Assembly: GCF_021401345.1 (NCBI RefSeq)
Contig: NZ_JACBGE010000015.1
Location: 62,001-126,000 of the forward strand
Direction: 5' to 3'
From: Hydrogenophaga sp. NFH-34
GTDB lineage: Bacteria; Pseudomonadota; Gammaproteobacteria; Burkholderiales; Burkholderiaceae_C
Length of the DNA: 64,000 nt
A program made the position numbers and the translations under genes. The notes beneath the pieces were generated by a model, which was given only the letters and a program-made list of their open reading frames with translations, did not search any database and was not told the origin of the DNA. Shown here piece after piece: positions 39,353-49,142 of the stretch. Numbering within the stretch: position 1 is the stretch's first letter; each line of letters opens with the position of its first letter.

Positions 39353-39859
39353 TCAGAGCGCCACAGCCTTTTCGATCACCACGTCTTCCTTGGGCACGTC
39401 GTCGTGGAAACCGCGCCGACCCGTGCTCAGGCCTTCGATTTGCTTGACGATGTCAGTGCCGCCAGTGACCTTGCCGAAGACGGCGTAGCCCCACCCCTGG
39501 GCGCTGGGCGCCGTGTGGTTGAGGAAACCGTTGTTGGCCACGTTGATGAAGAACTGCGCCGTTGCCGAGTGCGGATCGCTGGTGCGGGCCATGGCGATGG
39601 TGTAGAGGTCGTTCTTCAGGCCGTTGTTGGCTTCGTTGTTGATGGGCTTGTCGGTACCCTTCTGGTTCATGCCGGGCTCGAAGCCGCCGCCCTGGATCAT
39701 GAAGCCGGGGATCACACGGTGGAAGATCGTGTTGTTGTAGTGGCCCTTGTTCACATAGGACAGAAAGTTCTCGGTGGACAGGGGCGCCTTTTCAGCGTCC
39801 AGTTCCAGCGTGATCACGCCTTTGCCGGCGATGTGCAGTTCGACTTGCGGATTGGCCAT
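39353..39859 (-). CDS. ppiB: Peptidyl-prolyl cis-trans isomerase, cyclophilin type, cytoplasmic
   Basis: A 168-residue cyclophilin without signal peptide. The core motifs are [58 protein letters not shown] and [14 protein letters not shown]. These include the catalytic arginine after FH and the active-site FFI. It is predicted to speed proline isomerisation in folding proteins in the cytoplasm. It lies two bases after a second cyclophilin gene that encodes an exported form. Confidence 0.94.
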   Translation of the reverse strand: MANPQVELHIAGKGVITLELDAEKAPLSTENFLSYVNKGHYNNTIFHRVIPGFMIQGGGFEPGMNQKGTDKPINNEANNGLKNDLYTIAMARTSDPHSATAQFFINVANNGFLNHTAPSAQGWGYAVFGKVTGGTDIVKQIEGLSTGRRGFHDDVPKEDVVIEKAVAL

Positions 39860-39861
39860 GT

Positions 39862-40551
39862 TCAGTTCTCCAGGGTGGCTTTGAGGATGGTGACGGTGGT
39901 CTTGGGCACGTCGGTCGGGAACGGGCCGCCCGCGCCCGTGGGCACGTCCTTGATCTTGTTGACCACATCCATGCCGGCAATGACCTTGCCGAACACGGTA
40001 TAGCCGAACAGTTGCCCGGCACCCAGGAGGCGTGCGCGGGGCACGTTCTGGTAGACCTGCCCGCCGTATTCGAAACGCGGCACCGGGTCGCCAGGAGGGA
40101 TCGGTGTCGGGTCGAGGAAGGGATTGTCCTTCACATTGATGAAAAACTGGGCCGACGCGGAATGCGGGTCGTTGGTGCGCGCCATCGCCAGGGTGCCGAC
40201 CACGTTGCGGGGGCCGCCTTTTTCCAGCGCAGCCTGGCCTTCATGGGTGATGGGCGCGCGCGTGGGTTTCTGCCGGAATTGGGCGTCAAAACCGCCGCCC
40301 TGGATCATGAAATTACCGATGACGCGGTGGAAGATCGTGCCGTCATAGTGCTTGTCACGCACGTACTGCAGGAAGTTCTCAACGGTCTTGGGGGCTTTGT
40401 CCGGATAGAGCTCGACGACGATGTCGCCAAGGTTCGTGCTGATGCGGACTTTGGGGTGGGCCGGTTGCGCGAGTCCCGGCAGACTGTGCGCCAAGAGCAC
40501 AACGCCCGCCGACAGCACCATCAGGTACCGGCGGATGGGGGAGAAAACCAT
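39862..40551 (-). CDS. ppiA: Peptidyl-prolyl cis-trans isomerase, cyclophilin type, periplasmic
   Basis: A 229-residue cyclophilin with a signal peptide ending near residue 28 (LPGLA). The catalytic core reads [20 protein letters not shown], then ALAMART-like [24 protein letters not shown] and [14 protein letters not shown]. It is expected to act on proteins folding in the periplasm. The ATG at 40551 overlaps the stop of the upstream transpeptidase gene by one base (TGATG). A paired cytoplasmic copy follows directly. Confidence 0.9.
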   Translation of the reverse strand: MVFSPIRRYLMVLSAGVVLLAHSLPGLAQPAHPKVRISTNLGDIVVELYPDKAPKTVENFLQYVRDKHYDGTIFHRVIGNFMIQGGGFDAQFRQKPTRAPITHEGQAALEKGGPRNVVGTLAMARTNDPHSASAQFFINVKDNPFLDPTPIPPGDPVPRFEYGGQVYQNVPRARLLGAGQLFGYTVFGKVIAGMDVVNKIKDVPTGAGGPFPTDVPKTTVTILKATLEN

Positions 40552-42038
40552 CAGATGTTTCCTTCGTAGAAGATTTTCCACTGGCCGTTTTCGTGTGACC
40601 AGTACTGGCGGCGCGTTGTCCCTCGACCTTGGCCGGCAGGCACTTCGCCGAAGGTCACCACCATGGTGTCATCGCTGTCGCGCCAGCGCAGCAGGGAAAT
40701 GTCGCGCAAGGACAGCTCTCGGGAGCCTGTCGCCTGGACTTCTTTTTCCACCCGGGGCCACCACTGGGCGAGATCACGGCCCTGGCTCTGAAAGCGTTCG
40801 GAATAGAAGGTCTTGAGTTGCTCGATCTGGCCGCGGCTCTTGGTCTGGCGCCAGGCCTCCAGGGCCGATTCGAACTGGGTGCGATCGGTGTCGAGGGCAT
40901 CGGGACGGACCCATTGCAGTTCGGACGCGATCACCACCGGCGTGGTTCGGATTTGCACCGTCGACAGAATGTGGGTGAAATCGGCGTTGGACACCACCAC
41001 GCAACCTTCGGATGCCAGCGGCGCGCGGGCGTACTGTTCGCTGGGGGTGCCGTGCAGCCAGATGCCGCTGCCGGTCTTGCCCCGTTGCAGGTCGAGCGCA
41101 TTGGGGTAGTTGAGGGGCAAGGCCCCCACGCCGTACAGATCGGGCAACGACTTGGGGTTCAGCGTGCTGGTGATGTAGTACACCCCCAGAGGCGTCCTCA
41201 GATCGCCTTCGAATTGCTTTTCGACGCCCCCCGTGCCGACCGAGATGTAGTAGTCTGCCACCAACTTGAGGCGGGCCTGGGCTGGTTTGCCGTTGCTGGC
41301 CGGCGGGCTTGTGTTCTCGAACAGGTACAAGCGCGAGCGCGAAGCATCAACCGCAATCGCATGGCGGCTTTGCGGCGACAAGGCCAGGAACTGTGCCGGG
41401 ATGCTGCCCTCCGGTGGGCGTTCGGTGAGGGCGAGCAGGCGCCGTCGCGACTCTTCCCGCAGGATGCTGAGCTGTTGCGCAGCCAGTTGTGCTTTGGTGT
41501 CGGGCACATCGCCCAGTTGCCTGACCGGCCGCGCATGCACGCTGAGCAGGTCACCAAGCACCAACTGGGCCAGTTGGAAGTTGGGGTGGTCGCGAACCAG
41601 GGACTCGGCCTCTGCGAGCGCGGTGCGGTGATCACCCTGGCCAATCAACTGGTAGATATGAATGAGCCTGGCTTCCCCGCGACCCAGTGTGGTGCTGATC
41701 TGCTGCTGCAGCGGAGCCGACAAAGGGGTTCTGAGCAAACCGCCGCGCACGGCGGGCGTGGGTGCGCTGCCGTCCGACACCGCGGCCTGGACTTTGGCCA
41801 GGGCATTGTCCAGGAGGGAACCGGTGTCCGTGGCGGGAGGGGCCGTTGCTCCGCCTTCAGCGCGGTTGGCCAGAAAGAGGTACGCAGCTACACCGCCCGC
41901 GGCCAGCAGGCCGAGCAATGCAGCACCCCATGCGCGGAGGTTCCAAGTTCGACGGCGAGAGCCAGGACGCCACTCGCGCCCAGCAAAGCCCGGGGCAATC
42001 TGGGCGTGGCCGCGTTGAAAGAACCGGGGGCCGGCCAT
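40551..42038 (-). CDS. L,D-transpeptidase/carboxypeptidase family protein with C-terminal NTF2-like domain
   Basis: A 495-residue envelope enzyme with one N-terminal membrane span (about 36-57). A YkuD-type catalytic domain follows, then a C-terminal SnoaL/NTF2-like domain from about residue 390. The active site has the first histidine near residue 326 (WLHGTPSEQ) and the catalytic cysteine near 344. The usual S/T-H-G-C is SEGC here ([10 protein letters not shown]). This motif and the NTF2-like tail resemble Helicobacter Csd6 and Escherichia coli DpaA/YafK, which trim peptidoglycan peptides or release Lpp rather than form crosslinks. The start overlaps the upstream TPR gene stop (TGATG). Confidence 0.85.
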   Translation of the reverse strand: MAGPRFFQRGHAQIAPGFAGREWRPGSRRRTWNLRAWGAALLGLLAAGGVAAYLFLANRAEGGATAPPATDTGSLLDNALAKVQAAVSDGSAPTPAVRGGLLRTPLSAPLQQQISTTLGRGEARLIHIYQLIGQGDHRTALAEAESLVRDHPNFQLAQLVLGDLLSVHARPVRQLGDVPDTKAQLAAQQLSILREESRRRLLALTERPPEGSIPAQFLALSPQSRHAIAVDASRSRLYLFENTSPPASNGKPAQARLKLVADYYISVGTGGVEKQFEGDLRTPLGVYYITSTLNPKSLPDLYGVGALPLNYPNALDLQRGKTGSGIWLHGTPSEQYARAPLASEGCVVVSNADFTHILSTVQIRTTPVVIASELQWVRPDALDTDRTQFESALEAWRQTKSRGQIEQLKTFYSERFQSQGRDLAQWWPRVEKEVQATGSRELSLRDISLLRWRDSDDTMVVTFGEVPAGQGRGTTRRQYWSHENGQWKIFYEGNI

Positions 42039-43096
42039 CAGGAACCGGTGGATTCGCGCAGGATCAGCCAGCGGTTGCCGCTTTTGACCATTTCCAGTGT
42101 CTTGCGGCTGGACACATTGGTGGCGTCGGAGCGGTAGGTCTGGTGGAAACGTGCCGTGGCGCGATCGCCGTTGACGTTCACGTCCAGATCGTTGATGCCC
42201 ACTTCGATGCGGGAGCGGGGAACGATGCGCGAGCGGCGCTCACTTTCCCAGTCTTTGCGGGACTGGCCACCAGTGGGCGTGAAGTTGGGAGCGTAGGCGC
42301 CCAGGTAACCGGACATGTTCTTGTTGGACCAGGCCTTGGCCCAGGCTTCCACGGCGGCTTCAACATCGCCCTGTGCGCCGGGGGTGGGTGCAGCGGGCAC
42401 CGGCGCTGGTGTGGGCGGTGCGGCAGGTGCGGCCGCTACGGGCGCCGGAGCTGCTGCGGGCGTGGCCGGCTTGGCCGCCGCTTGCTGGCTCGCCGGTGCG
42501 GCAGCAGCCGGTTTGACGCCCTTGGCATCGGCCGCAAACAGCGTGCGAATGAGGTTCAGCTTGGGCGAGACGGCGGTGTTGTTCGAGTCGAGTTGCAGCG
42601 CCTTGCTGTACGCCTGGCTGGCCAGTTTGGCGTACACATCACCCAGGTTTTCGTGCGCCGTGGCGTAGCTCGGGTTGGTGCGGATGGCCATTTCCAGTGC
42701 TGCACGCGCCTTGTCGAACTGGCTCTGGCCGGCGTACAGCACCGCGAGGTTGTTGTAGGGCTCGGGCAGTTCGGGGAAGTCCTGCGTCAGCTGGGTGAAT
42801 GTGGTCACGGCGTCGGTCGTCTTGCCGGACTCGGTCTGGATGACGCCTTTCAGGAAGCGCATCTGGGGATCTTTGGGCTTGCCGGCCAGGTATTGGTCGA
42901 CCTTGGTCAGGGCGTCACCGAGCTGCCCGGCCCGCACCAGTCGGTTGACCTCGGCATAGTCGTCCGGCTGGGCCTGGGCGGTGGCGCACAGAAAGGCCGT
43001 GGCCACGGCGATGGCTGCTCGCTGCGCGGTGGTGCGCCAGGCCGCGCCGGCCAGAGGGGCAGAAGCGGAAAGGAGGGGGGTCGCTGGAGTGGTCAT
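42038..43096 (-). CDS. Periplasmic TPR protein with C-terminal NTF2-like domain
   Basis: A 352-residue exported protein. The signal peptide covers about residues 1-43 (a hydrophobic run ends in TAQAQ), using the ATG at 43096. TPR-like repeats occupy about 48-165 (for example FPELPEPYNNLAVLYAGQSQFDKARAALEMAIRTNP, given here only as a marker). An Ala/Pro linker covers about 185-235, and an NTF2/SnoaL-like domain ends the protein. The same C-terminal fold type ends the next gene product, to which it is coupled by TGATG. No known function; a partner of the cell-wall enzyme is plausible. Confidence 0.78.
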   Translation of the reverse strand: MTTPATPLLSASAPLAGAAWRTTAQRAAIAVATAFLCATAQAQPDDYAEVNRLVRAGQLGDALTKVDQYLAGKPKDPQMRFLKGVIQTESGKTTDAVTTFTQLTQDFPELPEPYNNLAVLYAGQSQFDKARAALEMAIRTNPSYATAHENLGDVYAKLASQAYSKALQLDSNNTAVSPKLNLIRTLFAADAKGVKPAAAAPASQQAAAKPATPAAAPAPVAAAPAAPPTPAPVPAAPTPGAQGDVEAAVEAWAKAWSNKNMSGYLGAYAPNFTPTGGQSRKDWESERRSRIVPRSRIEVGINDLDVNVNGDRATARFHQTYRSDATNVSSRKTLEMVKSGNRWLILRESTGS

Positions 43097-43376
43097 GGAG
43101 CCTCGTGTCAACGAATTGGGGTGGGCAAACGCAGACAATCTCGGGTTGAAGGAGGGCGCGCCGCGGTAGATGCCGCCGGGGCCTGCTGGATATACTGTTC
43201 CATTGTATCTGAGGGGTGTAGTGCCAATGGATGCAGTTCCCGCATTCTGAGCTCCGCATTCCCCGGCTTTCCGGGTCGAAGGTCCTGCCTTCGATGACAC
43301 CACCGCTGATCCATCCCGCTTCCCGTTTCAGAACACCGCCATCGCCTGCGCTGATGGTGGTTTGTCGGTCGTTTTC

Positions 43377-44762
43377 ATGTCTCTGCAAATTTACAACACG
43401 TTGACCCGCCGGATGGAGGTTTTCAGGCCTTTGGAGCCCGGCCATGTGCGCATGTATGTGTGCGGCATGACCGTTTATGACCTGTGCCACCTCGGCCACG
43501 CCCGTTCCATGCTGGCGTTCGACGTGGTGCAGCGTTGGCTCAAGGCCAGTGGCTATCGCGTGACCTATGTCCGCAATGTGACGGATATCGACGACAAAAT
43601 CATCGCGCGCGCGCTCAAGAACGGCGAGACGATCACGGCCCTGACCGACCGCATGATCGCGGCGCTGCACCAGGATGCCGATGCCCTGGGTGTCGAGCGA
43701 CCGACCCACGAGCCGCGTGCCACCGCGTATGTGCCGCAGATGCTCGACATCGTGCGCCGCCTGGAAGACCGGGGCCTCGCCTACCGCAGCCCCCATGGCG
43801 ACGTGAACTACGCGGTGCGCAAGTTTCCGGGGTATGGCAAGCTCTCGGGCAAATCGCTGGACGACCTGCGTGCCGGGGAACGTGTGGCCGTGGACGACGG
43901 CAAGCAGGATCCGCTGGACTTCGTGCTCTGGAAGGCCGCCAAACCCGACGAGCCGGTGGAGGCCCAGTGGGACAGTCCCTACGGCAGCGGTCGACCCGGC
44001 TGGCACATCGAATGCTCGGCCATGAGCTGCCAGATGCTGGGCGAAAGTTTCGACATCCACGGTGGTGGAGCCGATTTGCAGTTTCCGCACCACGAGAACG
44101 AGATTGCCCAGAGCGAAGGTGCCACGGGTCAGCCACTGGCCCGTTTCTGGATGCACAACGGCTTCGTGCGGGTCGACAACGAGAAGATGTCCAAGAGCCT
44201 GGGCAACTTCTTCACCATCCGCGAAGTGCTGGAGAAATACGACGCCGAGACCGTGCGCTTCTTCGTGCTGCGCGCGCATTACCGCAGCGCGCTCAACTAC
44301 AGCGACGCGCACCTCGATGACGCCCGGGCGGCGCTCAAGCGGCTGTACACGGCGCTGGCTGGTGCAGGCCCGGCGGTTGACGCCGCCATCGACTGGCAGC
44401 AGCCTTTGGCGGCCCGCTTCAAGGCGGCGATGGACGAGGATTTCGGCACGCCCGAAGCGGTGGCGATGCTCTTCGACCTGGCGTCGGAAGTCAATCGCAG
44501 CAAGGCGCCCGAACTCGCCGGTTTGTTGCGTGCGCTGGGCGGGGTGCTGGGCTTGCTGCAACAGGACCCGGCCACCTACCTCCAGGCCGGCGGTGCGGGC
44601 GAAGGGTTGGATGAAGTGGCCATTGCCGGGCAGATTGCGGAGCGCGCCGCCGCCAAGGCTGCGAAGAATTTTGCCGAAGCCGATCGCATCCGCCAGGCGC
44701 TGCTGGTGCAAGGCATCGTGCTCAAAGATGGCCCCGCGGGCACCACCTGGGAGCGCCACTGA
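43377..44762 (+). CDS. cysS: Cysteinyl-tRNA synthetase
   Basis: Class I aminoacyl-tRNA synthetase that charges tRNA-Cys (461 residues). The zinc-binding and HIGH-type region reads [20 protein letters not shown], and the KMSKS loop is [10 protein letters not shown]. The motif [10 protein letters not shown] and the zinc histidines in [11 protein letters not shown] are also typical. The ATG at 43377 gives [12 protein letters not shown], the usual N-terminus; a TTG 15 bases upstream is less likely. The 280-base gap to the divergent TPR gene should hold both promoters, but I see no strong pair. Confidence 0.97.
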   Translation: MSLQIYNTLTRRMEVFRPLEPGHVRMYVCGMTVYDLCHLGHARSMLAFDVVQRWLKASGYRVTYVRNVTDIDDKIIARALKNGETITALTDRMIAALHQDADALGVERPTHEPRATAYVPQMLDIVRRLEDRGLAYRSPHGDVNYAVRKFPGYGKLSGKSLDDLRAGERVAVDDGKQDPLDFVLWKAAKPDEPVEAQWDSPYGSGRPGWHIECSAMSCQMLGESFDIHGGGADLQFPHHENEIAQSEGATGQPLARFWMHNGFVRVDNEKMSKSLGNFFTIREVLEKYDAETVRFFVLRAHYRSALNYSDAHLDDARAALKRLYTALAGAGPAVDAAIDWQQPLAARFKAAMDEDFGTPEAVAMLFDLASEVNRSKAPELAGLLRALGGVLGLLQQDPATYLQAGGAGEGLDEVAIAGQIAERAAAKAAKNFAEADRIRQALLVQGIVLKDGPAGTTWERH

Positions 44763-45412
44763 TGGCCACCGCCACGCTGCCCGAGGTCGGCGCCGATGCT
44801 CCCTTGTACTGGCAGGAGGCCTGCCGCCATCTGATGAAGCGCGACCGGGTGATGAAAAAACTCATCCCCCAATACCCGGGCGCCTGCCTCCAGTCGCGTG
44901 GTGATGCGTTCATCACCCTGGCGCGCAGCATCGTGGGCCAGCAGATTTCGGTGAAGGCCGCCCAGTCGGTGTGGGACCGGTTCGAGAAGCTGCCACGCAA
45001 GCTGACGCCGGCTCACGTACTCAAGCTCAAGGTCGACGACATGCGCGCGGCCGGCCTCTCGGCGCGCAAGGTGGAGTATCTGGTCGACCTGGCGCTGCAC
45101 TTTGCCAACAACCAGGTGCACGTGGCCGACTGGGCCAGCATGGACGATGAGGCCATCGTGGCCGAGCTGGTGGCGATCCGCGGCATCGGCCGATGGACGG
45201 CCGAAATGTTCCTGATCTTCCATCTCATGCGGCCGAATGTGCTGCCGCTGGACGACATCGGTCTGCAGAACGGCATCAGCCGGTGCTACTTTTCGGGCGA
45301 GCCGGTCAGCCGCTCGGAGATTCGCGAGGTCGCCGGCTCCTGGGCGCCGTTCTGCAGCGTCGCCACTTGGTATATTTGGCGCTCGCTGGACCCGTTGCCG
45401 GTGAGTTACTGA
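44762..45412 (+). CDS. DNA-3-methyladenine glycosylase, HhH-GPD superfamily
   Basis: A 216-residue base-excision repair enzyme predicted to remove alkylated purines, similar to AlkA. The helix-hairpin-helix is LVAIRGIGRWTAEMFL (about residues 137-151). The catalytic aspartate lies in LPLDDIGLQNG (Asp164/165). It lacks the large N-terminal domain of E. coli AlkA and resembles the shorter bacterial form. The start overlaps the cysS stop by one base (TGATG), and a terminator follows two bases after its stop. Confidence 0.9.
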   Translation: MATATLPEVGADAPLYWQEACRHLMKRDRVMKKLIPQYPGACLQSRGDAFITLARSIVGQQISVKAAQSVWDRFEKLPRKLTPAHVLKLKVDDMRAAGLSARKVEYLVDLALHFANNQVHVADWASMDDEAIVAELVAIRGIGRWTAEMFLIFHLMRPNVLPLDDIGLQNGISRCYFSGEPVSRSEIREVAGSWAPFCSVATWYIWRSLDPLPVSY

Positions 45413-45413
45413 G

Positions 45414-45434
45414 GCCCGATCGGGCTTCTTTTTT
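45414..45434 (+). terminator. Rho-independent terminator after the DNA glycosylase gene
   Basis: The self-complementary GCCCGATCGGGC (45414-45425) is followed by TTCTTTTTT. The loop would be small, so it may form with fewer pairs, but position and T tract fit a terminator for cysS and the glycosylase gene. It lies just before the ribosome site of accA. Confidence 0.6.
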
Positions 45435-45477
45435 GCATCCCGGACGCCGTTCAAGCTAAGACCAAAGGAGTTTCACC

Positions 45478-46464
45478 TTGGCCAAAAGAACCTTTCTCGA
45501 CTTCGAGCAGCCCATTGCCGAACTCGAGGGCAAGATCGAAGAGCTGCGCTACGTGCAGACCGAATCGGCTGTCGACATCTCGGCCGAAATCGAACAGCTG
45601 TCGGGCAAGAGCCTGCAGCTGACCAAGGACATCTACAGCAGCCTCACGCCCTGGCAGATCACCAAGATTGCCCGGCACCCGGACCGCCCCTACACGCTGG
45701 ACTACGTGCGCGACTGTTTCACGCATTTCCAGGAACTGCACGGTGATCGCCATTTCGCCGACGACCTCGCCATCGTCGGGGGGCTGGCCCGTTTCAACGG
45801 GCAGCCCTGCATGGTCATCGGCCACCAGAAGGGGCGCGACACCAAGGAGCGCACCGCGCGCAACTTCGGCATGACCAAGCCCGAGGGCTACCGCAAGGCG
45901 CTGCGCCTGATGAAGCTGGCTGAAAAGTTCAAGCTGCCGGTGTTCACCTTCGTGGACACGCCGGGCGCCTACCCGGGTATCGACGCCGAGGAGCGTGGCC
46001 AGTCCGAAGCCATTGGCCGCAACATCTTCGAGATGGCGCAGCTGGAAGTGCCCGTCATCTCCACCATCATCGGTGAAGGCGGCTCTGGCGGCGCGCTGGC
46101 CATCGCCGTGGCCGATCAGGTGTTGATGCTGCAGTACTCCGTCTATTCGGTCATCAGCCCGGAAGGGTGTGCTTCCATTCTCTGGAAGACCAGCGACCGC
46201 GCCAGCGACGCTGCCGAAGCCCTGGGCATCACCGCGCACCGACTCAAGGCGCTGGGCCTGGTCGACAAGATCGTGAGCGAGCCCGTGGGCGGCGCGCACC
46301 GCGACCACAAGCAGATGGCTGCCTTCCTCAAGCGCGCGCTGGGCGACGCCTGGCGCCAGGTGGCGGACCTCAAGGTCAAAGAGCTGCTTGATCGGCGCTA
46401 CCAGCGCATCGACAGCTACGGCCGCTTCACCGACACCAAGGCCGACACCAAAGACAAGCGCTGA
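45478..46464 (+). CDS. accA: Acetyl-CoA carboxylase carboxyltransferase subunit alpha
   Basis: With AccD it transfers the carboxyl group from carboxybiotin to acetyl-CoA, the first step of fatty acid synthesis (328 residues). Family features are the N-terminal [64 protein letters not shown] and [20 protein letters not shown]. The start is TTG: AAAGGAG lies seven bases before it, no ATG lies nearby, and the protein begins at the family N-terminus. tilS follows 15 bases later. Confidence 0.96.
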   Translation: MAKRTFLDFEQPIAELEGKIEELRYVQTESAVDISAEIEQLSGKSLQLTKDIYSSLTPWQITKIARHPDRPYTLDYVRDCFTHFQELHGDRHFADDLAIVGGLARFNGQPCMVIGHQKGRDTKERTARNFGMTKPEGYRKALRLMKLAEKFKLPVFTFVDTPGAYPGIDAEERGQSEAIGRNIFEMAQLEVPVISTIIGEGGSGGALAIAVADQVLMLQYSVYSVISPEGCASILWKTSDRASDAAEALGITAHRLKALGLVDKIVSEPVGGAHRDHKQMAAFLKRALGDAWRQVADLKVKELLDRRYQRIDSYGRFTDTKADTKDKR

Positions 46465-46479
46465 GGCGCTGTCGCCACC

Positions 46480-47475
46480 GTGGCACCTGTGGCCAACAGC
46501 GCGCCAGGCGACGCATCTTCTCCTGGCGCGGCGGCACTCGTAGCGTGGGGCGCTCGATGGTTGCCCGATCCGCTGGCTGCGCCGGTGGCCGTGGCTTTCA
46601 GTGCCGGGGCGGACTCCACCGCGCTGTTGCTGGCGGCGCACACCCTCTGGCCGGGGCAGGTCTTGGCACTGCACGTGCACCATGGCCTGCAAGCCGCTGC
46701 CGACGACTTTGAAGCGATGGCCCTTCTCACAGGTCGGGCCTTGGGCATCCCGGTGCACGTCTGCCGGCTGGATGCGCGCGCGCAGCCCGGCCAAAGCCCT
46801 GAGGACGCGGCGCGTCAATACCGCTACCGCGCGCTGGCCGACATGGCCCGGCAGCGCGGTGCCGGCTGTGTGTTGCTGGGCCAGCATGCCGACGACCAGG
46901 CCGAGACCCTGATGCTGGCGCTGGCGCGGGGAGCCGGTCTGCCGGGATTGGCCGGGATGCCCGAACGCTTCGAGCGCCATGGGGTGGTGTTTGGCCGCCC
47001 CTGGCTGGGCGTGTCGTCGGCCAGCTTGCGCGCTTGGCTGGTGGCGCGGAGGCAGGCGTTTGCCGATGATCCGAGCAACGCCGATCCGCGCTTCACGCGC
47101 AACCGCATCCGGGCGCATCTGCTGCCGGCCTGGGCACAGGACTTTCCCGCCTGGCGCGAGACCTTGGCGCGCAGCATGCGCCACATCGCGCAGGCCCAGG
47201 GGCTGTTGGACGAGCTTGCTGCCGAGGACCTGCAGGGCACGGGTGTGCCGCCCGCCATCGGGGCGCTGCAAGCCCTCTCGCGTCCGCGCCAGGCCAACCT
47301 GCTGCGGCACTGGTTGCGGCGGCACGAGGCGGTGGCGCCGAGCGAGGTCCAGTTGGACGCGCTGCTGTTGCAGATCGATGCCTGCCGCACGCGCGGCCAC
47401 CGCATCCACCTCAAGGTGGCCGACGGTCAGGTGCAGCGCGACGGCGATCGGCTGCGTTTCGACCGGTCGGTATAA
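46480..47475 (+). CDS. tilS: tRNA(Ile)-lysidine synthase
   Basis: Modifies C34 of the CAU-anticodon tRNA-Ile to lysidine so that it reads AUA (331 residues). The PP-loop is VAVSAGADSTALL-like (FSAGADSTALLLAAH, about residues 40-54), where SAGADS replaces the common SGGxDS. Further motifs are HVHHGLQ, the GHxADDQAETLMLALARGAGLPGLAGM-type region (QHADDQ here), and RNRIRAHLLP. Start is a GTG at 46480; another in-frame GTG lies 12 bases later. It is short at the C-terminus compared with E. coli TilS (432 residues). The stop overlaps a TATAAT box for lysC. Confidence 0.9.
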   Translation: MAPVANSAPGDASSPGAAALVAWGARWLPDPLAAPVAVAFSAGADSTALLLAAHTLWPGQVLALHVHHGLQAAADDFEAMALLTGRALGIPVHVCRLDARAQPGQSPEDAARQYRYRALADMARQRGAGCVLLGQHADDQAETLMLALARGAGLPGLAGMPERFERHGVVFGRPWLGVSSASLRAWLVARRQAFADDPSNADPRFTRNRIRAHLLPAWAQDFPAWRETLARSMRHIAQAQGLLDELAAEDLQGTGVPPAIGALQALSRPRQANLLRHWLRRHEAVAPSEVQLDALLLQIDACRTRGHRIHLKVADGQVQRDGDRLRFDRSV

Positions 47476-47476
47476 T
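47471..47476 (+). promoter_or_regulatory. Candidate -10 box for lysC
   Basis: A perfect TATAAT overlaps the tilS stop codon. The expected -35 position (about 47448-47453) has no good match, so this may be a promoter that depends on an activator or on other contacts. It would give a GC-rich leader of about 150 bases before lysC, in which I see no lysine riboswitch. Confidence 0.4.
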
Positions 47477-47633
47477 CCCAAGGTTTTGCCTCTCGCTGTT
47501 TGCCGGAGTTCGCCCGGTGTTTTGGCGGGGCTTTGCGGTTCTTCCCGGCGATTTCCGGGGCGTCCGGCACCGGGCCCGGTGCGCGGGCCTCGGGGGATGT
47601 GTCGGACATCCTCTCCCAACCTGTTCCTTCCCG

Positions 47634-48914
47634 ATGGCATTGATAGTTCACAAGTACGGCGGCACCTCCATGGGGTCGACCGAGCGCATCCGCAATGTGG
47701 CCCGGCGCGTGGCCAAGTGGCACAAGGCCGGTCACCAGATGGTCGTGGTGCCCAGCGCCATGAGCGGCGAGACCAACCGCCTGCTGGCCCTGGCCAAGGA
47801 AGTGGCCCCGGAAAAGCCGGGCAAGGCCTATGGGCGTGAACTCGACATGCTGGCCGCCACGGGCGAGCAGGCATCGTCGGCGCTGCTGGCGATCGCGCTG
47901 CAGGCCGAAGGCATTGAGGCGGTGAGCTACGCGGGCTGGCAGGTGGCCATCAAGACCAACGACGCTTACACCAAGGCCCGCATCGAGTCGATCGAAGATG
48001 CGCGCGTGCGCGCTGACCTGGCTGCGGGCAAGGTGGTCATCGTCACCGGCTTCCAGGGCGTGGATCCTGACGGCAACATCACCACGCTGGGCCGCGGCGG
48101 CAGCGATACGTCTGCCGTGGCCGTGGCCGCAGCGATGAAGGCGGCCGAATGCCTGATCTATACCGATGTGGACGGCGTCTACACGACCGATCCGCGCGTG
48201 GTGCCGGAAGCGCGTCGTCTGGAGCGTGTCAGCTTCGAGGAAATGCTGGAGATGGCCAGCATGGGCTCCAAGGTGCTGCAGATCCGCTCGGTGGAGTTTG
48301 CGGGCAAGTACAAGGTGCCTCTGCGCGTGCTGTCCAGCTTCACGCCCTGGGACATCGACCTGAACGAAGAAGCCAGCTCTGGCACCCTGATCACTTTCGA
48401 GGAAGACGAAGATATGGAACGAGCCGTTGTTTCCGGCATTGCCTTCAACCGTGACGAAGCCAAGGTGTCCGTGCTGGGCGTGCCCGACAAGCCGGGCATT
48501 GCCTACCAGATCCTGGGTGCGGTCGCCGGGGGCAACATCGAGGTCGACGTGATCATCCAGAACCTGAGCAAGGACGGCAAGACCGACTTCTCGTTCACGG
48601 TGAACCGCAACGATTACCAGAAGACGCTGGACCTGCTCAAGACCCAGGTGGTGCCGTCGCTGGGCGCCGCCGACGTGGTGGGCGACACGCGCATCTGCAA
48701 GGTCTCCATCGTCGGTATCGGCATGCGCAGCCATGTGGGCGTGGCCAGCCGCATGTTCAAGTGCCTGAGCGACGAGGGCATCAACATCCAGATGATCTCC
48801 ACCTCCGAAATCAAGACCTCGGTGGTGATCGACGAGAAGTACATGGAGCTGGCCGTGCGCGCCCTGCACCGCGAGTTCGATCTGGACAAGACCATCGACA
48901 CCATCGCCGAGTAA
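47634..48914 (+). CDS. lysC: Aspartate kinase
   Basis: Phosphorylates aspartate at the entry of the lysine, threonine and methionine pathway (426 residues). The N-terminus VHKYGGTSMGSTERIRNVA is the kinase signature. GRGGSDTSAVAVAAAMKAAECLIYTDVDGVYTTDPR is the conserved core and is given here as a marker. Two C-terminal ACT domains from about residue 265 indicate feedback control by lysine and/or threonine. A second start inside the gene for a separate beta subunit, as in Bacillus, cannot be excluded. The tRNA-Ser gene follows 71 bases later. Confidence 0.97.
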   Translation: MALIVHKYGGTSMGSTERIRNVARRVAKWHKAGHQMVVVPSAMSGETNRLLALAKEVAPEKPGKAYGRELDMLAATGEQASSALLAIALQAEGIEAVSYAGWQVAIKTNDAYTKARIESIEDARVRADLAAGKVVIVTGFQGVDPDGNITTLGRGGSDTSAVAVAAAMKAAECLIYTDVDGVYTTDPRVVPEARRLERVSFEEMLEMASMGSKVLQIRSVEFAGKYKVPLRVLSSFTPWDIDLNEEASSGTLITFEEDEDMERAVVSGIAFNRDEAKVSVLGVPDKPGIAYQILGAVAGGNIEVDVIIQNLSKDGKTDFSFTVNRNDYQKTLDLLKTQVVPSLGAADVVGDTRICKVSIVGIGMRSHVGVASRMFKCLSDEGINIQMISTSEIKTSVVIDEKYMELAVRALHREFDLDKTIDTIAE

Positions 48915-48985
48915 AAGGGAAACGTGCCGCAGACAGCCGGCACTTCGCAGAAAGTGCCTTCAGTTGAGGCATAATATGTGGCTCC

Positions 48986-49078
48986 GGAGCGATGACCGAG
49001 TGGCCGAAGGTGCTCCCCTGCTAAGGGAGTATGGGGTGTAGAGCCTCATCGAGGGTTCGAATCCCTCTCGCTCCGCCA
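48986..49078 (+). tRNA. tRNA-Ser(GCU)
   Basis: A 93-base gene with the acceptor stem GGAGCGA/TCGCTCC, discriminator G and an encoded CCA. The anticodon loop CTGCTAA gives anticodon GCT (reads AGC/AGU serine codons). A long variable arm and GGTTCGAATCC T-loop are present, as expected for serine. A CATAAT box about ten bases upstream (48970-48975) could be the -10 of its own promoter. A terminator follows directly. Confidence 0.97.
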
Positions 49079-49081
49079 TAC

Positions 49082-49114
49082 AAAAAGCCCAAGTGAATCC
49101 ACTTGGGCTTTTTT
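49082..49114. terminator. Rho-independent terminator after tRNA-Ser
   Basis: A stem of AAAGCCCAAGTG with CACTTGGGCTTT and loop AATC is followed by a T tract on the plus strand. On the minus strand A and T runs flank it as well, so it could work in both directions. It ends the tRNA transcript before the small lipoprotein gene. Confidence 0.92.
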
Positions 49115-49142
49115 CTTGGCGCATATCCACCGGGAGCAAGGC

